Origin: an uncultured Flavobacteriaceae bacterium
GTDB lineage: Bacteria; Bacteroidota; Bacteroidia; Flavobacteriales; Flavobacteriaceae
Direction of reading: 5' to 3'
Assembly: GCA_913048215.1 (NCBI GenBank)
Contig: CAJWXC010000004.1
Coordinates: 1-42,540 of the forward strand
Length of the DNA: 42,540 nt
Part shown: one piece after another, positions 1-12,361 of the stretch
Layout: the number at the start of each line of letters is the position of its first letter
Position numbering within the stretch: position 1 is the stretch's first letter
Position numbers and translations under genes: made by a program
The notes under the pieces: generated by a model
Database searches by the model: none
What the model was told of the DNA's origin: nothing
What the model saw: only the letters and a program-made list of their open reading frames with translations

Positions 1-1
1 C

Positions 2-481
2 GATGCTTTACTAGCCAGTGAAAAGGGATACAACAAACTAATGGACGCCTGTAAAAGTGTAAATGAAATACCCAATAATGAGCACTCTTCTATTGACATA
101 AGTACTTGGAGACAATCTTGTTACAATGCCATGAATGACGATTTTAATAGCCCTATTTTAATCGCCCAACTCTTTGAAGGAGTTAAATATATAAACACAT
201 TAAAACAAGCAAAGGCAACTATCACAAAAGAAGATTTACAGGTTTTACTTGATACGATGCATGTGTTTATATTTGATGTACTTGGCCTGACAGATACAAC
301 ATCTGAAGAATCATCAAAGGACACTAAATTATCTAGCGCCATTGAACTATTAATTGAACTGCGCAAGCAAGCTCGCAACAATAAAGATTTTGCAACAAGC
401 GATAAAATACGTGATGACTTGCAAAAGGTAGGGATCCAATTAAAAGATGGTAAAGAAGGAACCTCGTTTTCTTTAAGCTAA
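2..481 (+). CDS. cysS: Cysteine--tRNA ligase, C-terminal part (truncated by window start)
   Basis: Frame is open from base 2 ([17 protein letters not shown]...), with the typical CysRS C-terminal DALR/anticodon region '[16 protein letters not shown]...[22 protein letters not shown]'. Confidence 0.93.
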   Translation, partial: DALLASEKGYNKLMDACKSVNEIPNNEHSSIDISTWRQSCYNAMNDDFNSPILIAQLFEGVKYINTLKQAKATITKEDLQVLLDTMHVFIFDVLGLTDTTSEESSKDTKLSSAIELLIELRKQARNNKDFATSDKIRDDLQKVGIQLKDGKEGTSFSLS

Positions 482-526
482 AAAACATTTTATAATAGTG
501 TTTCAGAAAAAAACCACACATTTATT

Positions 527-760
527 TTGGTAAAAAATATTCTAATAGCACCTTTTGTTTTAATAATTCGTTTCTACCAACGGATGATATCTCCCCTATT
601 TGCCCCAACTTGCAGATACACTCCAAGTTGCTCTAATTATGCATTACAAGCATTACAAACACATGGTGTTTTAAAAGGAGGGTGGCTGTCTATAAAAAGA
701 ATTTCTCGGTGCGCCCCATGGGGTGGTCATGGCCACAACCCAGTACCTCCCAAGAAATAA
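527..760 (+). CDS. yidD: Membrane protein insertion efficiency factor YidD
   Basis: 77 aa; '[60 protein letters not shown]' is the YidD signature. The annotated start is TTG. Confidence 0.95.
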   Translation: MVKNILIAPFVLIIRFYQRMISPLFAPTCRYTPSCSNYALQALQTHGVLKGGWLSIKRISRCAPWGGHGHNPVPPKK

Positions 761-822
761 AAAGCTTACAAATTTAAACATCAATAAAATAGTATATTTA
801 CTAAATAACAAATCTACACTTT

Positions 823-1761
823 ATGCAAGCACTAAAACTATTATGGAATCCAACAGATGGCGTTGATCTTGGTTTTTTTAAAATTCAGTTTTATAGTTTA
901 ATGTTTGTAGTGGCCTTCTCTTTAGGGTGGTATATTATCAAAAAAATCTATAAAAAAGAACAACAAAGCGAAAAAAACTTAGACAGTCTTTTTATATACA
1001 TGGTTCTGGCAATTTTAATTGGAGCACGTATTGGTCATGTACTTTTTTACCAAAGTGAGCTTGTTTTTCAAGACCCATTGTCTATTATTTTACCCTTTAG
1101 GTTTGTGCCAGAGATAGAGTACACAGGTTTTAGGGGATTGGCATCACATGGAGCGGCCATCGCCGTTATTGTTGCTATGTATTATTACAGCAAAAATGTA
1201 ATTAAAAAACCAATGCTTTGGATACTTGACCGCGTGGTGATACCTGTGGCAAGTGGTGCCATTTTTGTAAGAATTGGAAACTTTATTAATTCTGAAATTA
1301 TAGGCAAACAAGTTACTGATTTCCCACTGGGAGTACAGTTTTTAAAAGATAGTATTGGAGCTAGACAAGCAACATATATCACAAAAATTAAAGACCCAAA
1401 TAAGGCCTATGATGCCATAGCAAACGATCCTGTATTTGCAGATACCTTGGCAAGCGTTCCTTTTAGACACCCAGCGCAGCTGTATGAATCTTTTGGATAT
1501 ATTTTTGTGTTTTTAACCCTTTTATACTTTTACTGGAAAACAGATAAAAGCAAACAACTAGGGTTTTTGTTTGGACTATTTTTAGTGCTTTTATGGACCG
1601 TTAGATTTTTTGTAGAGTTTGTAAAAGAAGCCCAAGTAGATGCCAGAGGTGATTGGTTTTTAAATACAGGCCAATGGCTAAGTATTCCTTTTGTGCTATG
1701 CGGGGTTTATTTTATGTTTAAATCATACAAAAAGACATACAATAGCGGCCCATTATCTTAA
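823..1761 (+). CDS. lgt: Prolipoprotein diacylglyceryl transferase
   Basis: 312 aa multi-TM protein with Lgt motifs 'GARIGHVLFY', 'GLASHGAAIAV', 'RIGNFINSEIIGKQ' and 'HPAQLYES'. Confidence 0.96.
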   Translation: MQALKLLWNPTDGVDLGFFKIQFYSLMFVVAFSLGWYIIKKIYKKEQQSEKNLDSLFIYMVLAILIGARIGHVLFYQSELVFQDPLSIILPFRFVPEIEYTGFRGLASHGAAIAVIVAMYYYSKNVIKKPMLWILDRVVIPVASGAIFVRIGNFINSEIIGKQVTDFPLGVQFLKDSIGARQATYITKIKDPNKAYDAIANDPVFADTLASVPFRHPAQLYESFGYIFVFLTLLYFYWKTDKSKQLGFLFGLFLVLLWTVRFFVEFVKEAQVDARGDWFLNTGQWLSIPFVLCGVYFMFKSYKKTYNSGPLS

Positions 1762-1818
1762 GATATCTCCTCCAGCGTGGCAATAAAAAATCACCAGCAG
1801 ATAACTATATAATACCAA

Positions 1819-1850
1819 AAAATGCCTTCCGGAAATCCAGAAGGCATTTT
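1819..1850. terminator. Bidirectional intrinsic terminator between convergent lgt and secDF
   Basis: Inverted repeat AAAATGCCTTC-cggaaatcca-GAAGGCATTTT with A run on one side and T run on the other. Confidence 0.8.
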
Positions 1851-1871
1851 ATATATACTACTAGTAGTTGC

Positions 1872-4800
1872 TTACGCTTCTACTTCTTGAGTTTTAACCT
1901 CTAGTAAATCACTTGCTTTTTTCTTCACAGTGTCATACATCACTGGAGTTGCAATAAATAGTGAAGAGTAAGTTCCTACTACTACACCAACCATAAGAGC
2001 AAATATAAGTCCTCGGATAGATTCTGCTCCAATAAAGAAAATACACAACAATACAATTAAAGTAGTTAGAGAAGTATTTAACGTACGGCTTAATGTACTA
2101 TTTAACGCACTGTTAATTACTTTACTAAATGCCCATTTTGGATTGTCATTAAAGTACTCTCTAATACGGTCAAACACAACCACGGTATCATTTAAAGAAT
2201 ATCCAATAACCGTTAATATCGCGGCTATAAATGACTGGTCAATCTCCATGCTAAATGGCATAATGTTTTGCGTTAGAGAGAAAACCCCTAACACCAAAAG
2301 TACATCGTGGAATACTGCCACTACAGCACCCAAACTAAATTGCCATCTTCTAAATCTAACTAAGATGTACAAGAATACTACGAATAAAGATCCAAATACA
2401 GCCCAGAAAGAGTTTTTCTTGATATCATCTGCAATGGTAGGACTCACCTTATAATACTCCATAATACCTGCAATCTTGGCGGTATTATCTTCTCTAAACT
2501 CATCATAGGTCATTCCCTGTGGCAAGTAAGATTGTACTCCTTGATAAAGCTTTTGCTGCACCTCGTTATCAATCTCTGATCCAGTTTCACCTACTTTGTA
2601 TTTTGTAGTTATTTTTAATTGGTTATTGGCGCCATAAGTCTTAGCCTCTGCACTGTTAAATTGTGCAATTAAATCTTGTTCTACGGCTGATGCATCTACA
2701 TCTTGAGCAAAACGCACCGTATAGGTTCTACCTCCAACAAAATCAACACCTTGATCTAAACTGTTAGTGATTAAAGATCCAATACTTACGGTAATCAAGA
2801 TAGCAGATATCACATAGGCTATTTTACGTTTGCCTAGGAAATTAATACTTACATTTTTAAACAAGTTTTTTGTAACTGAAGTAGAGAATGCCAATGGCTT
2901 ACCATTTTTTGTATATCTATCAATAAACAATCTTGTTATAAAAATTGCAGTAAATAAAGAGGTAAGAATACCAATAAGTAAGGTAGTTGCAAAACCTTGA
3001 ATAGGTCCTGTTCCAAATATTAGTAATATTAAACCGGTAAGTCCTGTTGTAATATTGGCATCTAATATTGAAGATAATGCATTTTGAAAACCATCTTTAA
3101 TACTATCTTTTTGTGACTTCCCTTTAGCCATCTCTTCTCTAATTCTCTCAAATATAAGAACATTAGCATCTACAGAGATACCAATGGTAAGTACAATACC
3201 TGCAATACCCGGAAGTGTTAATACAGCTCCAAGACCTGCCAATACCCCAAAAATAAATAGAATGTTTACAATAAGAGCAACATCAGCAAAAGCACCTGCT
3301 TTACCGTAATACCCAACCATCCAAAACAGTACTAAAAGAAGTGCAATTCCAAAAGAAATCATCCCACTTGTAATGGCTTCTTGGCCTAAAGTTGGTCCTA
3401 CAACTTCTGCCTGAATAATATCTGCAGAAGCTGGTAATTTACCTGCTCTTAAAACATTTGCTAAATCTTGTCCTTCTGCGATGGTAAAGTCTCCAGTGAT
3501 TTCACTTCTACCTCCAGCAATTCCTCCTGGCGAGGTAACACCTGGTGCAGAATAAACAATATCATCTAGTACAATGGCTATTTGAGAAGAATTTTTATTT
3601 GCATTTTTGGTCATTTCTTCCCAAATCTTAGCCCCTTTACCATTCATTTGCATAGAGACTGCAGCGTTACTAAACTGATCATAAGTTTGAGCAGCATCTG
3701 TAACAACACCACCAGCAAGAGGTGCTCTCATGTCTCTATTACCTTTAATAGCATAAAGACCAGATGTCATTACTTTAGTTCCGTCTGTCAGTTCAGTTTC
3801 TACAGGCTTCTCCCAAACAAACTTAGTGAAACGTTGTTGCTGTGGCAACAGAGCTCTTACTTGAGACATGCGCAGGTAAGAATTTACAACTGCGGTATCT
3901 TTTAATTTAAAAATCCCTAAAACTGGACGTCCATTAAATCCTGGAGAAACTAGTTTTGAAAATAAAGGGTTTGCCTTTTCAAGTTCTTCTTCAGTTTCTT
4001 CAACTTCTTCTCCGGCAAGTAAGTCATCTACACTACTTTGGTCCTGGGGAGCATCTTTTGTTTCAACCTGGGTAGAGGTGGCCTCGTTGGCTTTTGCTAG
4101 GGCTGCTACTTTATTGTTGGCCAATTGTAAAAATCCTGCCATTTCTTCGCTTTTATAAACATCCCAAAACTCAAGTTGTGCGGTACTTTGTAATAGTTTA
4201 GAAACACGTTCTTTATCCTTAGCGCCAGGTAACTCTACCAATATACGAGCAGAATTTCCTAAACGCTGAATATTTGGCTGTGTTACTCCAAACTTATCGA
4301 TACGCTTACGCAATACCTCAAAGGCCGATGTAATAGATTCATCTATCTTTCTATCAATAACTTTCTTTACCTCATCGTTACTCATGTTGGCGTTGATATC
4401 ATCTTCTAATCCTTTATTGAAGAAAATATCTGGAGAGGCAAGTACATTATCACCATCAAGTGCCTCAAAAGCGATGTAAAAAGACTCTAAGAAAGTATCT
4501 TGAGAATCTTTTTGTAATTCACCTGCATTAGCAAGTGCTTGATTAAAGGCGGGGTCTTTTGTATTATTTGATAATCCTTTTAAGATATCCTGTACAGAAA
4601 TTTGAAGGATCACATTAATACCTCCTTTTAAATCTAGTCCTTTATTTAATTCTTTTTCTTTTGCGGTTTTGTAATCGATACCCATCATAATTGGGAAACT
4701 AGAAACGCTATCAAGATAGGCGGCTTCTGCAGCTGCTCTTTTGTTGGGTTGATCTTTAGTGAACTTTGTATTTGCATACTGTGTTGCACTGTCTTCTACT

Positions 4801-4889
4801 GAATTTGCAAGATATGTGTATGATAATTGGTATAAACTTACCAAACCAAATAAAATCGCAAATAATGTAATGAGTCCTTTATTTTGCAT
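1872..4889 (-). CDS. secDF: Fused protein translocase subunit SecDF
   Basis: 'LNKGLDLKGGINVILQISV' (SecD), 'GISVDANVLIFERIREE', and SecF 'DQGVDFVGGRTYTVRF' and 'IGYSLNDTVVVFDRIRE'. Start placed at MQNKGLITLF (4889), not the ORF-track 5006. Confidence 0.95.
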   Translation of the reverse strand: MQNKGLITLFAILFGLVSLYQLSYTYLANSVEDSATQYANTKFTKDQPNKRAAAEAAYLDSVSSFPIMMGIDYKTAKEKELNKGLDLKGGINVILQISVQDILKGLSNNTKDPAFNQALANAGELQKDSQDTFLESFYIAFEALDGDNVLASPDIFFNKGLEDDINANMSNDEVKKVIDRKIDESITSAFEVLRKRIDKFGVTQPNIQRLGNSARILVELPGAKDKERVSKLLQSTAQLEFWDVYKSEEMAGFLQLANNKVAALAKANEATSTQVETKDAPQDQSSVDDLLAGEEVEETEEELEKANPLFSKLVSPGFNGRPVLGIFKLKDTAVVNSYLRMSQVRALLPQQQRFTKFVWEKPVETELTDGTKVMTSGLYAIKGNRDMRAPLAGGVVTDAAQTYDQFSNAAVSMQMNGKGAKIWEEMTKNANKNSSQIAIVLDDIVYSAPGVTSPGGIAGGRSEITGDFTIAEGQDLANVLRAGKLPASADIIQAEVVGPTLGQEAITSGMISFGIALLLVLFWMVGYYGKAGAFADVALIVNILFIFGVLAGLGAVLTLPGIAGIVLTIGISVDANVLIFERIREEMAKGKSQKDSIKDGFQNALSSILDANITTGLTGLILLIFGTGPIQGFATTLLIGILTSLFTAIFITRLFIDRYTKNGKPLAFSTSVTKNLFKNVSINFLGKRKIAYVISAILITVSIGSLITNSLDQGVDFVGGRTYTVRFAQDVDASAVEQDLIAQFNSAEAKTYGANNQLKITTKYKVGETGSEIDNEVQQKLYQGVQSYLPQGMTYDEFREDNTAKIAGIMEYYKVSPTIADDIKKNSFWAVFGSLFVVFLYILVRFRRWQFSLGAVVAVFHDVLLVLGVFSLTQNIMPFSMEIDQSFIAAILTVIGYSLNDTVVVFDRIREYFNDNPKWAFSKVINSALNSTLSRTLNTSLTTLIVLLCIFFIGAESIRGLIFALMVGVVVGTYSSLFIATPVMYDTVKKKASDLLEVKTQEVEA

Positions 4890-4904
4890 GTTGTTGTTGT
4901 TTAT

Positions 4905-4953
4905 TGTCAAATTTTTTGTCGGGCGAATATAAAAAGTATTGCCCGATTTGACA
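4905..4953. promoter_or_regulatory. Interrupted inverted repeat / RNA hairpin candidate in the secDF leader
   Basis: TGTCAAAT-tttttgt-CGGGC-g-AATA-taaaaag-TATT-GCCCG-ATTTGACA; three nested matched arms (8+5+4 bp) ending 16 nt upstream of the secDF ATG. Confidence 0.5.
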
Positions 4954-5093
4954 CTATGTATTAAAAATAAAAATAGTTGAATATGTTCTCTGGCATCAAA
5001 AAACACTAAAATAGCGTAATTAAGATGTGTAGCTGAGTAAAGACAGTAAGGTGTACTACCGAAACTTTTGAAGAAAATAAGCGCTACAATTTC

Positions 5094-5705
5094 TTACACT
5101 ATTGGGCCTGCTCTTACTTGAGGAATCTTGTAAGAGAATTCGGTAACAGTAAATGATACAGCACACTGTACTATATATGAGAGTTCTGTAATTTTATTTT
5201 GATGCGCTGTTTGACTTCCATGAATGGCATCGTATACTTTTGCGAGATAGTATCGATGTGTTTTGCCTTCAAAAGCAACTATAAGACCATTTAAATCTGG
5301 CTCAATGTCAGCGCGTTTTTGAATTTCGTGCACATCAATTTTGTAGACAGAACCAGTGTTAAAGGGAGGTGTTTGATTTTTGGGTAAAGAATTACAAGAG
5401 GCAAATTCATTAAGTAGCTCTTTTTTTGAATAAAGTACACCCTCTATTGCCTTGGTATCTATGGTGCTGTAGTAGGATATTGTTACATCACCATTTGCGC
5501 CTTGCTGTATTTTTATATTTTGGGCGCCTAAGACCTTAAGCTCATTTGTTATGGTGGTTATGGTTTTTTGAGTGTTTGCAACACTGACGGTATCACTACC
5601 AAAATCAACAATAATTTGTTGATTGGGCTGCGCTATTTGATCTAAGGTTAGCCCAATGAGGGCTAGTAGAATTACAAAGGAACGTATGTACCATTTTGTT
5701 TGCAT
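5094..5705 (-). CDS. Uncharacterised protein with N-terminal signal/TM segment
   Basis: 203 aa ORF, N-terminal 'WYIRSFVILLALIGLTL'; sits between mdh and secDF on the same strand. No family recognised. Confidence 0.7.
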   Translation of the reverse strand: MQTKWYIRSFVILLALIGLTLDQIAQPNQQIIVDFGSDTVSVANTQKTITTITNELKVLGAQNIKIQQGANGDVTISYYSTIDTKAIEGVLYSKKELLNEFASCNSLPKNQTPPFNTGSVYKIDVHEIQKRADIEPDLNGLIVAFEGKTHRYYLAKVYDAIHGSQTAHQNKITELSYIVQCAVSFTVTEFSYKIPQVRAGPIV

Positions 5706-5722
5706 AACAGCAAATATAAAAA

Positions 5723-5752
5723 AATAAAGACTGTATTGCTACAGTCTTTATT
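5723..5752 (-). terminator. Intrinsic terminator downstream of mdh
   Basis: Perfect 13-bp stem AATAAAGACTGTA-ttgc-TACAGTCTTTATT between the mdh stop and the next ORF. Confidence 0.65.
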
Positions 5753-5778
5753 AATATGATAGGATTATAATAGTAGTA

Positions 5779-6705
5779 TTAAAAACTCAATAATCCATTT
5801 GTTTTTGAGACACCTGCAGCACTCTCTTGCAGGTGTTGTTTTTCTGAGTCACTGAGTTCTATATCTACAATTTTCTCAATTCCTGTTTTGCCCAAAACTA
5901 CAGGAACTCCAATACATAAGTCACTAAGACCATATTCACCTTCTAATAAGACAGAACATGGAAATATTTTTTTCTGATCGCAAGCAATAGCTTGCACTAG
6001 GCCAGACACCGCTGCACCTGGAGCATACCAAGCAGAAGTACCTAGTAATCCTGTTAGTGTTGCTCCCCCTACTTTGGTTGCCTCTCTAACTGCGTCCAAA
6101 CGCTCTTGGGATATGAACTGAGTTACAGGAACACTGTTTCTTGTAGCCAGTCGTGTTAATGGAACCATTCCTTTATCACTATGACCTCCAATTACCATTC
6201 CATCAACATCACTAATAGGAGCATCTAAAGCTTCTGCCAAACGGTACTTAAAACGTGCACTATCTAAAGCGCCTCCCATACCAATAATTCTATTTTTTGG
6301 TAATCCTGTTACTTTGTGTGTTAAATACGTCATGGTATCCATTGGGTTACTCACCACTATTAAAATAGTATCTGGAGATTGGGCCACCAAACTTGTAGCA
6401 ACCATCTTCACAATACCTGCGTTAATACCAATTAACTCTTCGCGAGTCATACCTGGCTTACGAGGTATTCCACTCGTGATAACGCAAATATCACTGTTAG
6501 CTGTTTTATTGTAATCATTGGTAGAACCAACAATACGTGTATCAAAACCATTGAGTGAAGCTGTTTGCATCAAATCCATGGCTTTACCCTCGGCAAAACC
6601 TTCTTTGATGTCTAATAAAACTACTTCACTTGCAAAATTTTTAATTGCAATATACTCTGCACAACTAGCACCCACGGCACCTGCACCTACAACTGTTACT
6701 TTCAT
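5779..6705 (-). CDS. mdh: Malate dehydrogenase
   Basis: 308 aa; 'MKVTVVGAGAVGASCAEYI', 'ITSGIPRKPGMTREELIGINAGIV', 'VVSNPMDTMTYL', 'GGHSDKGMVPL'. Confidence 0.95.
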   Translation of the reverse strand: MKVTVVGAGAVGASCAEYIAIKNFASEVVLLDIKEGFAEGKAMDLMQTASLNGFDTRIVGSTNDYNKTANSDICVITSGIPRKPGMTREELIGINAGIVKMVATSLVAQSPDTILIVVSNPMDTMTYLTHKVTGLPKNRIIGMGGALDSARFKYRLAEALDAPISDVDGMVIGGHSDKGMVPLTRLATRNSVPVTQFISQERLDAVREATKVGGATLTGLLGTSAWYAPGAAVSGLVQAIACDQKKIFPCSVLLEGEYGLSDLCIGVPVVLGKTGIEKIVDIELSDSEKQHLQESAAGVSKTNGLLSF

Positions 6706-6852
6706 ATCTGTGTTCCGCGATGGCGGAAATTTTATTTATGGTTTGTATTTAACAAACAAACCGAATTAAACTTGATTTAATGTTTATTGAAATTTAATCA
6801 CTTCATAATTTCGCTGCAAAAGTACAACTATATGCAATAAATATAAAGTTCT

Positions 6853-9817
<2,965 letters not shown>

Positions 9818-10031
9818 TTAAATTCAAAATGTTTGTATGTTATCCTAAAAAAAGAAAGAAAACATCGGGTAAAAAAACCGTGTCGTGCCTTAAAAATTAG
9901 GACCTAAACAAATATAACCAAACAGACAGCAAAACCTAGTAATTATAAAGGTTTTAGCGGCTAAGTTATTAACAAATAATTGTGAAAAACCAACCTGTTT
10001 TTTTTAGAGAAATAGTGTAGCTTGCAGTAAG

Positions 10032-10055
10032 GTTTTGTTTCCTGAAAAACAAAAC
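10032..10055. other. Short perfect hairpin in gyrB / small-ORF intergenic region
   Basis: GTTTTGTTT-cctgaa-AAACAAAAC. Confidence 0.4.
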
Positions 10056-10109
10056 GAAGTATTCACGTATTTTTAAAGGTAGTAACCCTTATCAAAAAAC
10101 AAATTCAAA

Positions 10110-10280
10110 ATGAAAAAAATTATTTTAAAATGGTATCCTGTAATCCTAGCATTCCTTTGTTTATTGTACTCTGTAGGCTATGGTATTATGGGTTTCACTG
10201 AAGAGGCTCAATATTCTGCACATTGGCCAGGCACTATATTATTGTTTGCAATAGCAATTAGACAAAGAAGAACAACATGA
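10110..10280 (+). CDS. Small membrane protein candidate (56 aa)
   Basis: Translated by eye: MKKIILKWYPVILAFLCLLYSVGYGIMGFTEEAQYSAHWPGTILLFAIAIRQRRTT*. Two hydrophobic segments, ATGA overlap with the next ORF. Absent from the ORF track (under its length cut-off). Confidence 0.6.
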   Translation: MKKIILKWYPVILAFLCLLYSVGYGIMGFTEEAQYSAHWPGTILLFAIAIRQRRTT

Positions 10281-10441
10281 ATTTAGGATTTTTCGTAATA
10301 GGTGCCATTATATTTTCCATATACATATGGTTGACATTTTGGAATATTTTTTACTCTAACAAGAAACAAAGAGAGGAAAATTATCCAAATTTGAATAAAA
10401 ACACAACGGTTGATGTAAAACCACCTTCTGACCAACACTAA
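10277..10441 (+). CDS. Small single-TM protein candidate (54 aa)
   Basis: Translated by eye: MNLGFFVIGAIIFSIYIWLTFWNIFYSNKKQREENYPNLNKNTTVDVKPPSDQH*. One N-terminal TM helix and a polar tail; overlaps the upstream ORF by ATGA. Confidence 0.6.
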   Translation: MNLGFFVIGAIIFSIYIWLTFWNIFYSNKKQREENYPNLNKNTTVDVKPPSDQH

Positions 10442-10780
10442 GTTACATCAACTTAGCGTCAGGGTTATGTAATAAAAAAATCAATGCAAACTGCTTGAAT
10501 TTACTTATTAATAGCCCAACATAACTACGGCATAATGTTTCACTTGAAAGCAGGCTTGTCTTAGGCAACAAAATAACAAAACACCTCCCTAAAGTATCTA
10601 TAATTGGGTCTTGCCCAGATATGGCAATAATACATATGCTTAAATCTTCTGAGCATAATTGTAGTAGCGCATATTAATTTTTGAAATATATCTTTAGAAG
10701 GCTATTTTACACCCAAAATACGGTGTGGCATATTTGTCTTTTATCTAATAAAAGTGAAGCCTAGATACTTTTTATTGTTT

Positions 10781-12253
10781 TTATCTACTGTAATTTGGAG
10801 ACTCTTTTGTAATAGTAACGTCATGAGGATGACTCTCATTAATACCACTAGCGGTTATTTTAACAAACCTACCAGTGTCTTTTAAGGTAGCAACATCTTT
10901 CGATCCACAATACCCCATACCGGCTCTTAAACCGCCTATAAACTGTGTCATACTCTCGAGAAGCTCCCCCTTGTAAGGCACACGTCCCACAATACCCTCA
11001 GGAACTAATTTTTTAATATCATCTTCAACGTCTTGAAAATACCTGTCTTTAGAGCCTTGTTTCATTGCCTCTACAGACCCCATACCGCGATAACTTTTAA
11101 ACTTTCTTCCTTCAAAAATAATAGTTTCTCCAGGAGATTCTTTTGTACCTGCAAGCAAGGATCCTAACATAACACAATCTGCTCCTGCAGCAATAGCTTT
11201 AGGAATATCACCGGTGTAGCGAATACCTCCATCAGCGATAACAGGAACACCAGAGCCTTTTATAGCCGCAGCTACCTCTAGTACCGCAGAAAACTGTGGA
11301 AAACCAACACCAGCGACCACACGTGTGGTACAAATTGATCCAGGACCAATCCCTACTTTAACGCCATCTGCACCAGCCTTAACCAGATACTTTGCAGCTT
11401 CTGGGGTTGCAATGTTGCCTACCACTACCTCAAGGGTTGGAAATCGTTTTTTTACCTGTTGTAAAACATCTACCACACCTTTAGTGTGTCCATGGGCAGT
11501 ATCTATGACAACAGCATCTACTTGCGCATCAACCAAAGCTTTAGCTCTTTGAACAGCATCTGGAGTAACACCCAAAGCAGCCGCTACACGTAACCTACCA
11601 AAAGTGTCCTTGTTTGCCGTTGGTTTTAAAGTAAGTTTTGTTATATCTCTGAAGGTAATAAGACCTAAAAGAGTTCCGTCGTTTTCAACAACTGGTAATT
11701 TTTCAATTTTATTTTGCTGTAAAATTGCTTCTGCTTCCTGCAAGGAAGTTCCTTTGGCAACAGTTACCAAATTCTCGCTAGTCATGATATCTTCTAGTTT
11801 CCTCTCATAGTTTTTTTCAAAACGCAAATCACGATTGGTTACAATACCTATTAATTTTCCTGACCCATCTATAATTGGAATACCACCAATACGATACTCT
11901 CGCATTGTTTTTTGAGCATCGCCAACTGTGCTTTCCTTAGTGAGTGTTACAGGATCCTGTATCATACCACTCTCTGCTCGTTTTACTTTTCTAACTTGGG
12001 CAGCTTGTTGTTCTATGGTCATGTTTTTATGCAAAACACCAATACCACCTTCTCTGGCAATAGCTATAGCCATTGCACTTTCTGTAACCGTATCCATGGC
12101 AGCAGAAACAATTGGCACGTTTAAAGTAATATTTCTGGTAAATTGAGTTTTTATAGAGACCTCTCTTGGTAGAACTTCAGAAAAAGCTGGTACTAAAAGT
12201 ACATCATCATAGGTTAGGCCTTCTCCAATTATTTTGTTTTCGTGTGCCGTCAT
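10781..12253 (-). CDS. guaB: Inosine-5'-monophosphate dehydrogenase
   Basis: '[23 protein letters not shown]', CBS region, '[17 protein letters not shown]', '[38 protein letters not shown]'. Start could be 12289, 12262 or 12253. Confidence 0.96.
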   Translation of the reverse strand: MTAHENKIIGEGLTYDDVLLVPAFSEVLPREVSIKTQFTRNITLNVPIVSAAMDTVTESAMAIAIAREGGIGVLHKNMTIEQQAAQVRKVKRAESGMIQDPVTLTKESTVGDAQKTMREYRIGGIPIIDGSGKLIGIVTNRDLRFEKNYERKLEDIMTSENLVTVAKGTSLQEAEAILQQNKIEKLPVVENDGTLLGLITFRDITKLTLKPTANKDTFGRLRVAAALGVTPDAVQRAKALVDAQVDAVVIDTAHGHTKGVVDVLQQVKKRFPTLEVVVGNIATPEAAKYLVKAGADGVKVGIGPGSICTTRVVAGVGFPQFSAVLEVAAAIKGSGVPVIADGGIRYTGDIPKAIAAGADCVMLGSLLAGTKESPGETIIFEGRKFKSYRGMGSVEAMKQGSKDRYFQDVEDDIKKLVPEGIVGRVPYKGELLESMTQFIGGLRAGMGYCGSKDVATLKDTGRFVKITASGINESHPHDVTITKESPNYSR

Positions 12254-12361
12254 TGCAATCATTATTAAACGCCGAAAAGAATACGGCATTATTAGTGTTT
12301 AATTGCGTGTAAATATACTACTATTTATTGTGAATTTGTTTTCTTAGGTTATAAAACGCCC

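Noticed and set aside
3582-3905. Plus-strand 107-aa ORF inside secDF
   Set aside because: Antisense to a well-supported conserved gene; low-complexity product. The same applies to the other ORFs antisense to or shifted within gyrB, guaB, pyrD, the symporter and ABC genes.
4954-5006. Upstream start of secDF (MFFDAREHIQLFLFLIHSVKSGNTFYIRPTKNLTINNNN)
   Set aside because: The extension reads through the inverted-repeat leader and precedes the normal SecD N terminus; the start at 4889 is preferred.
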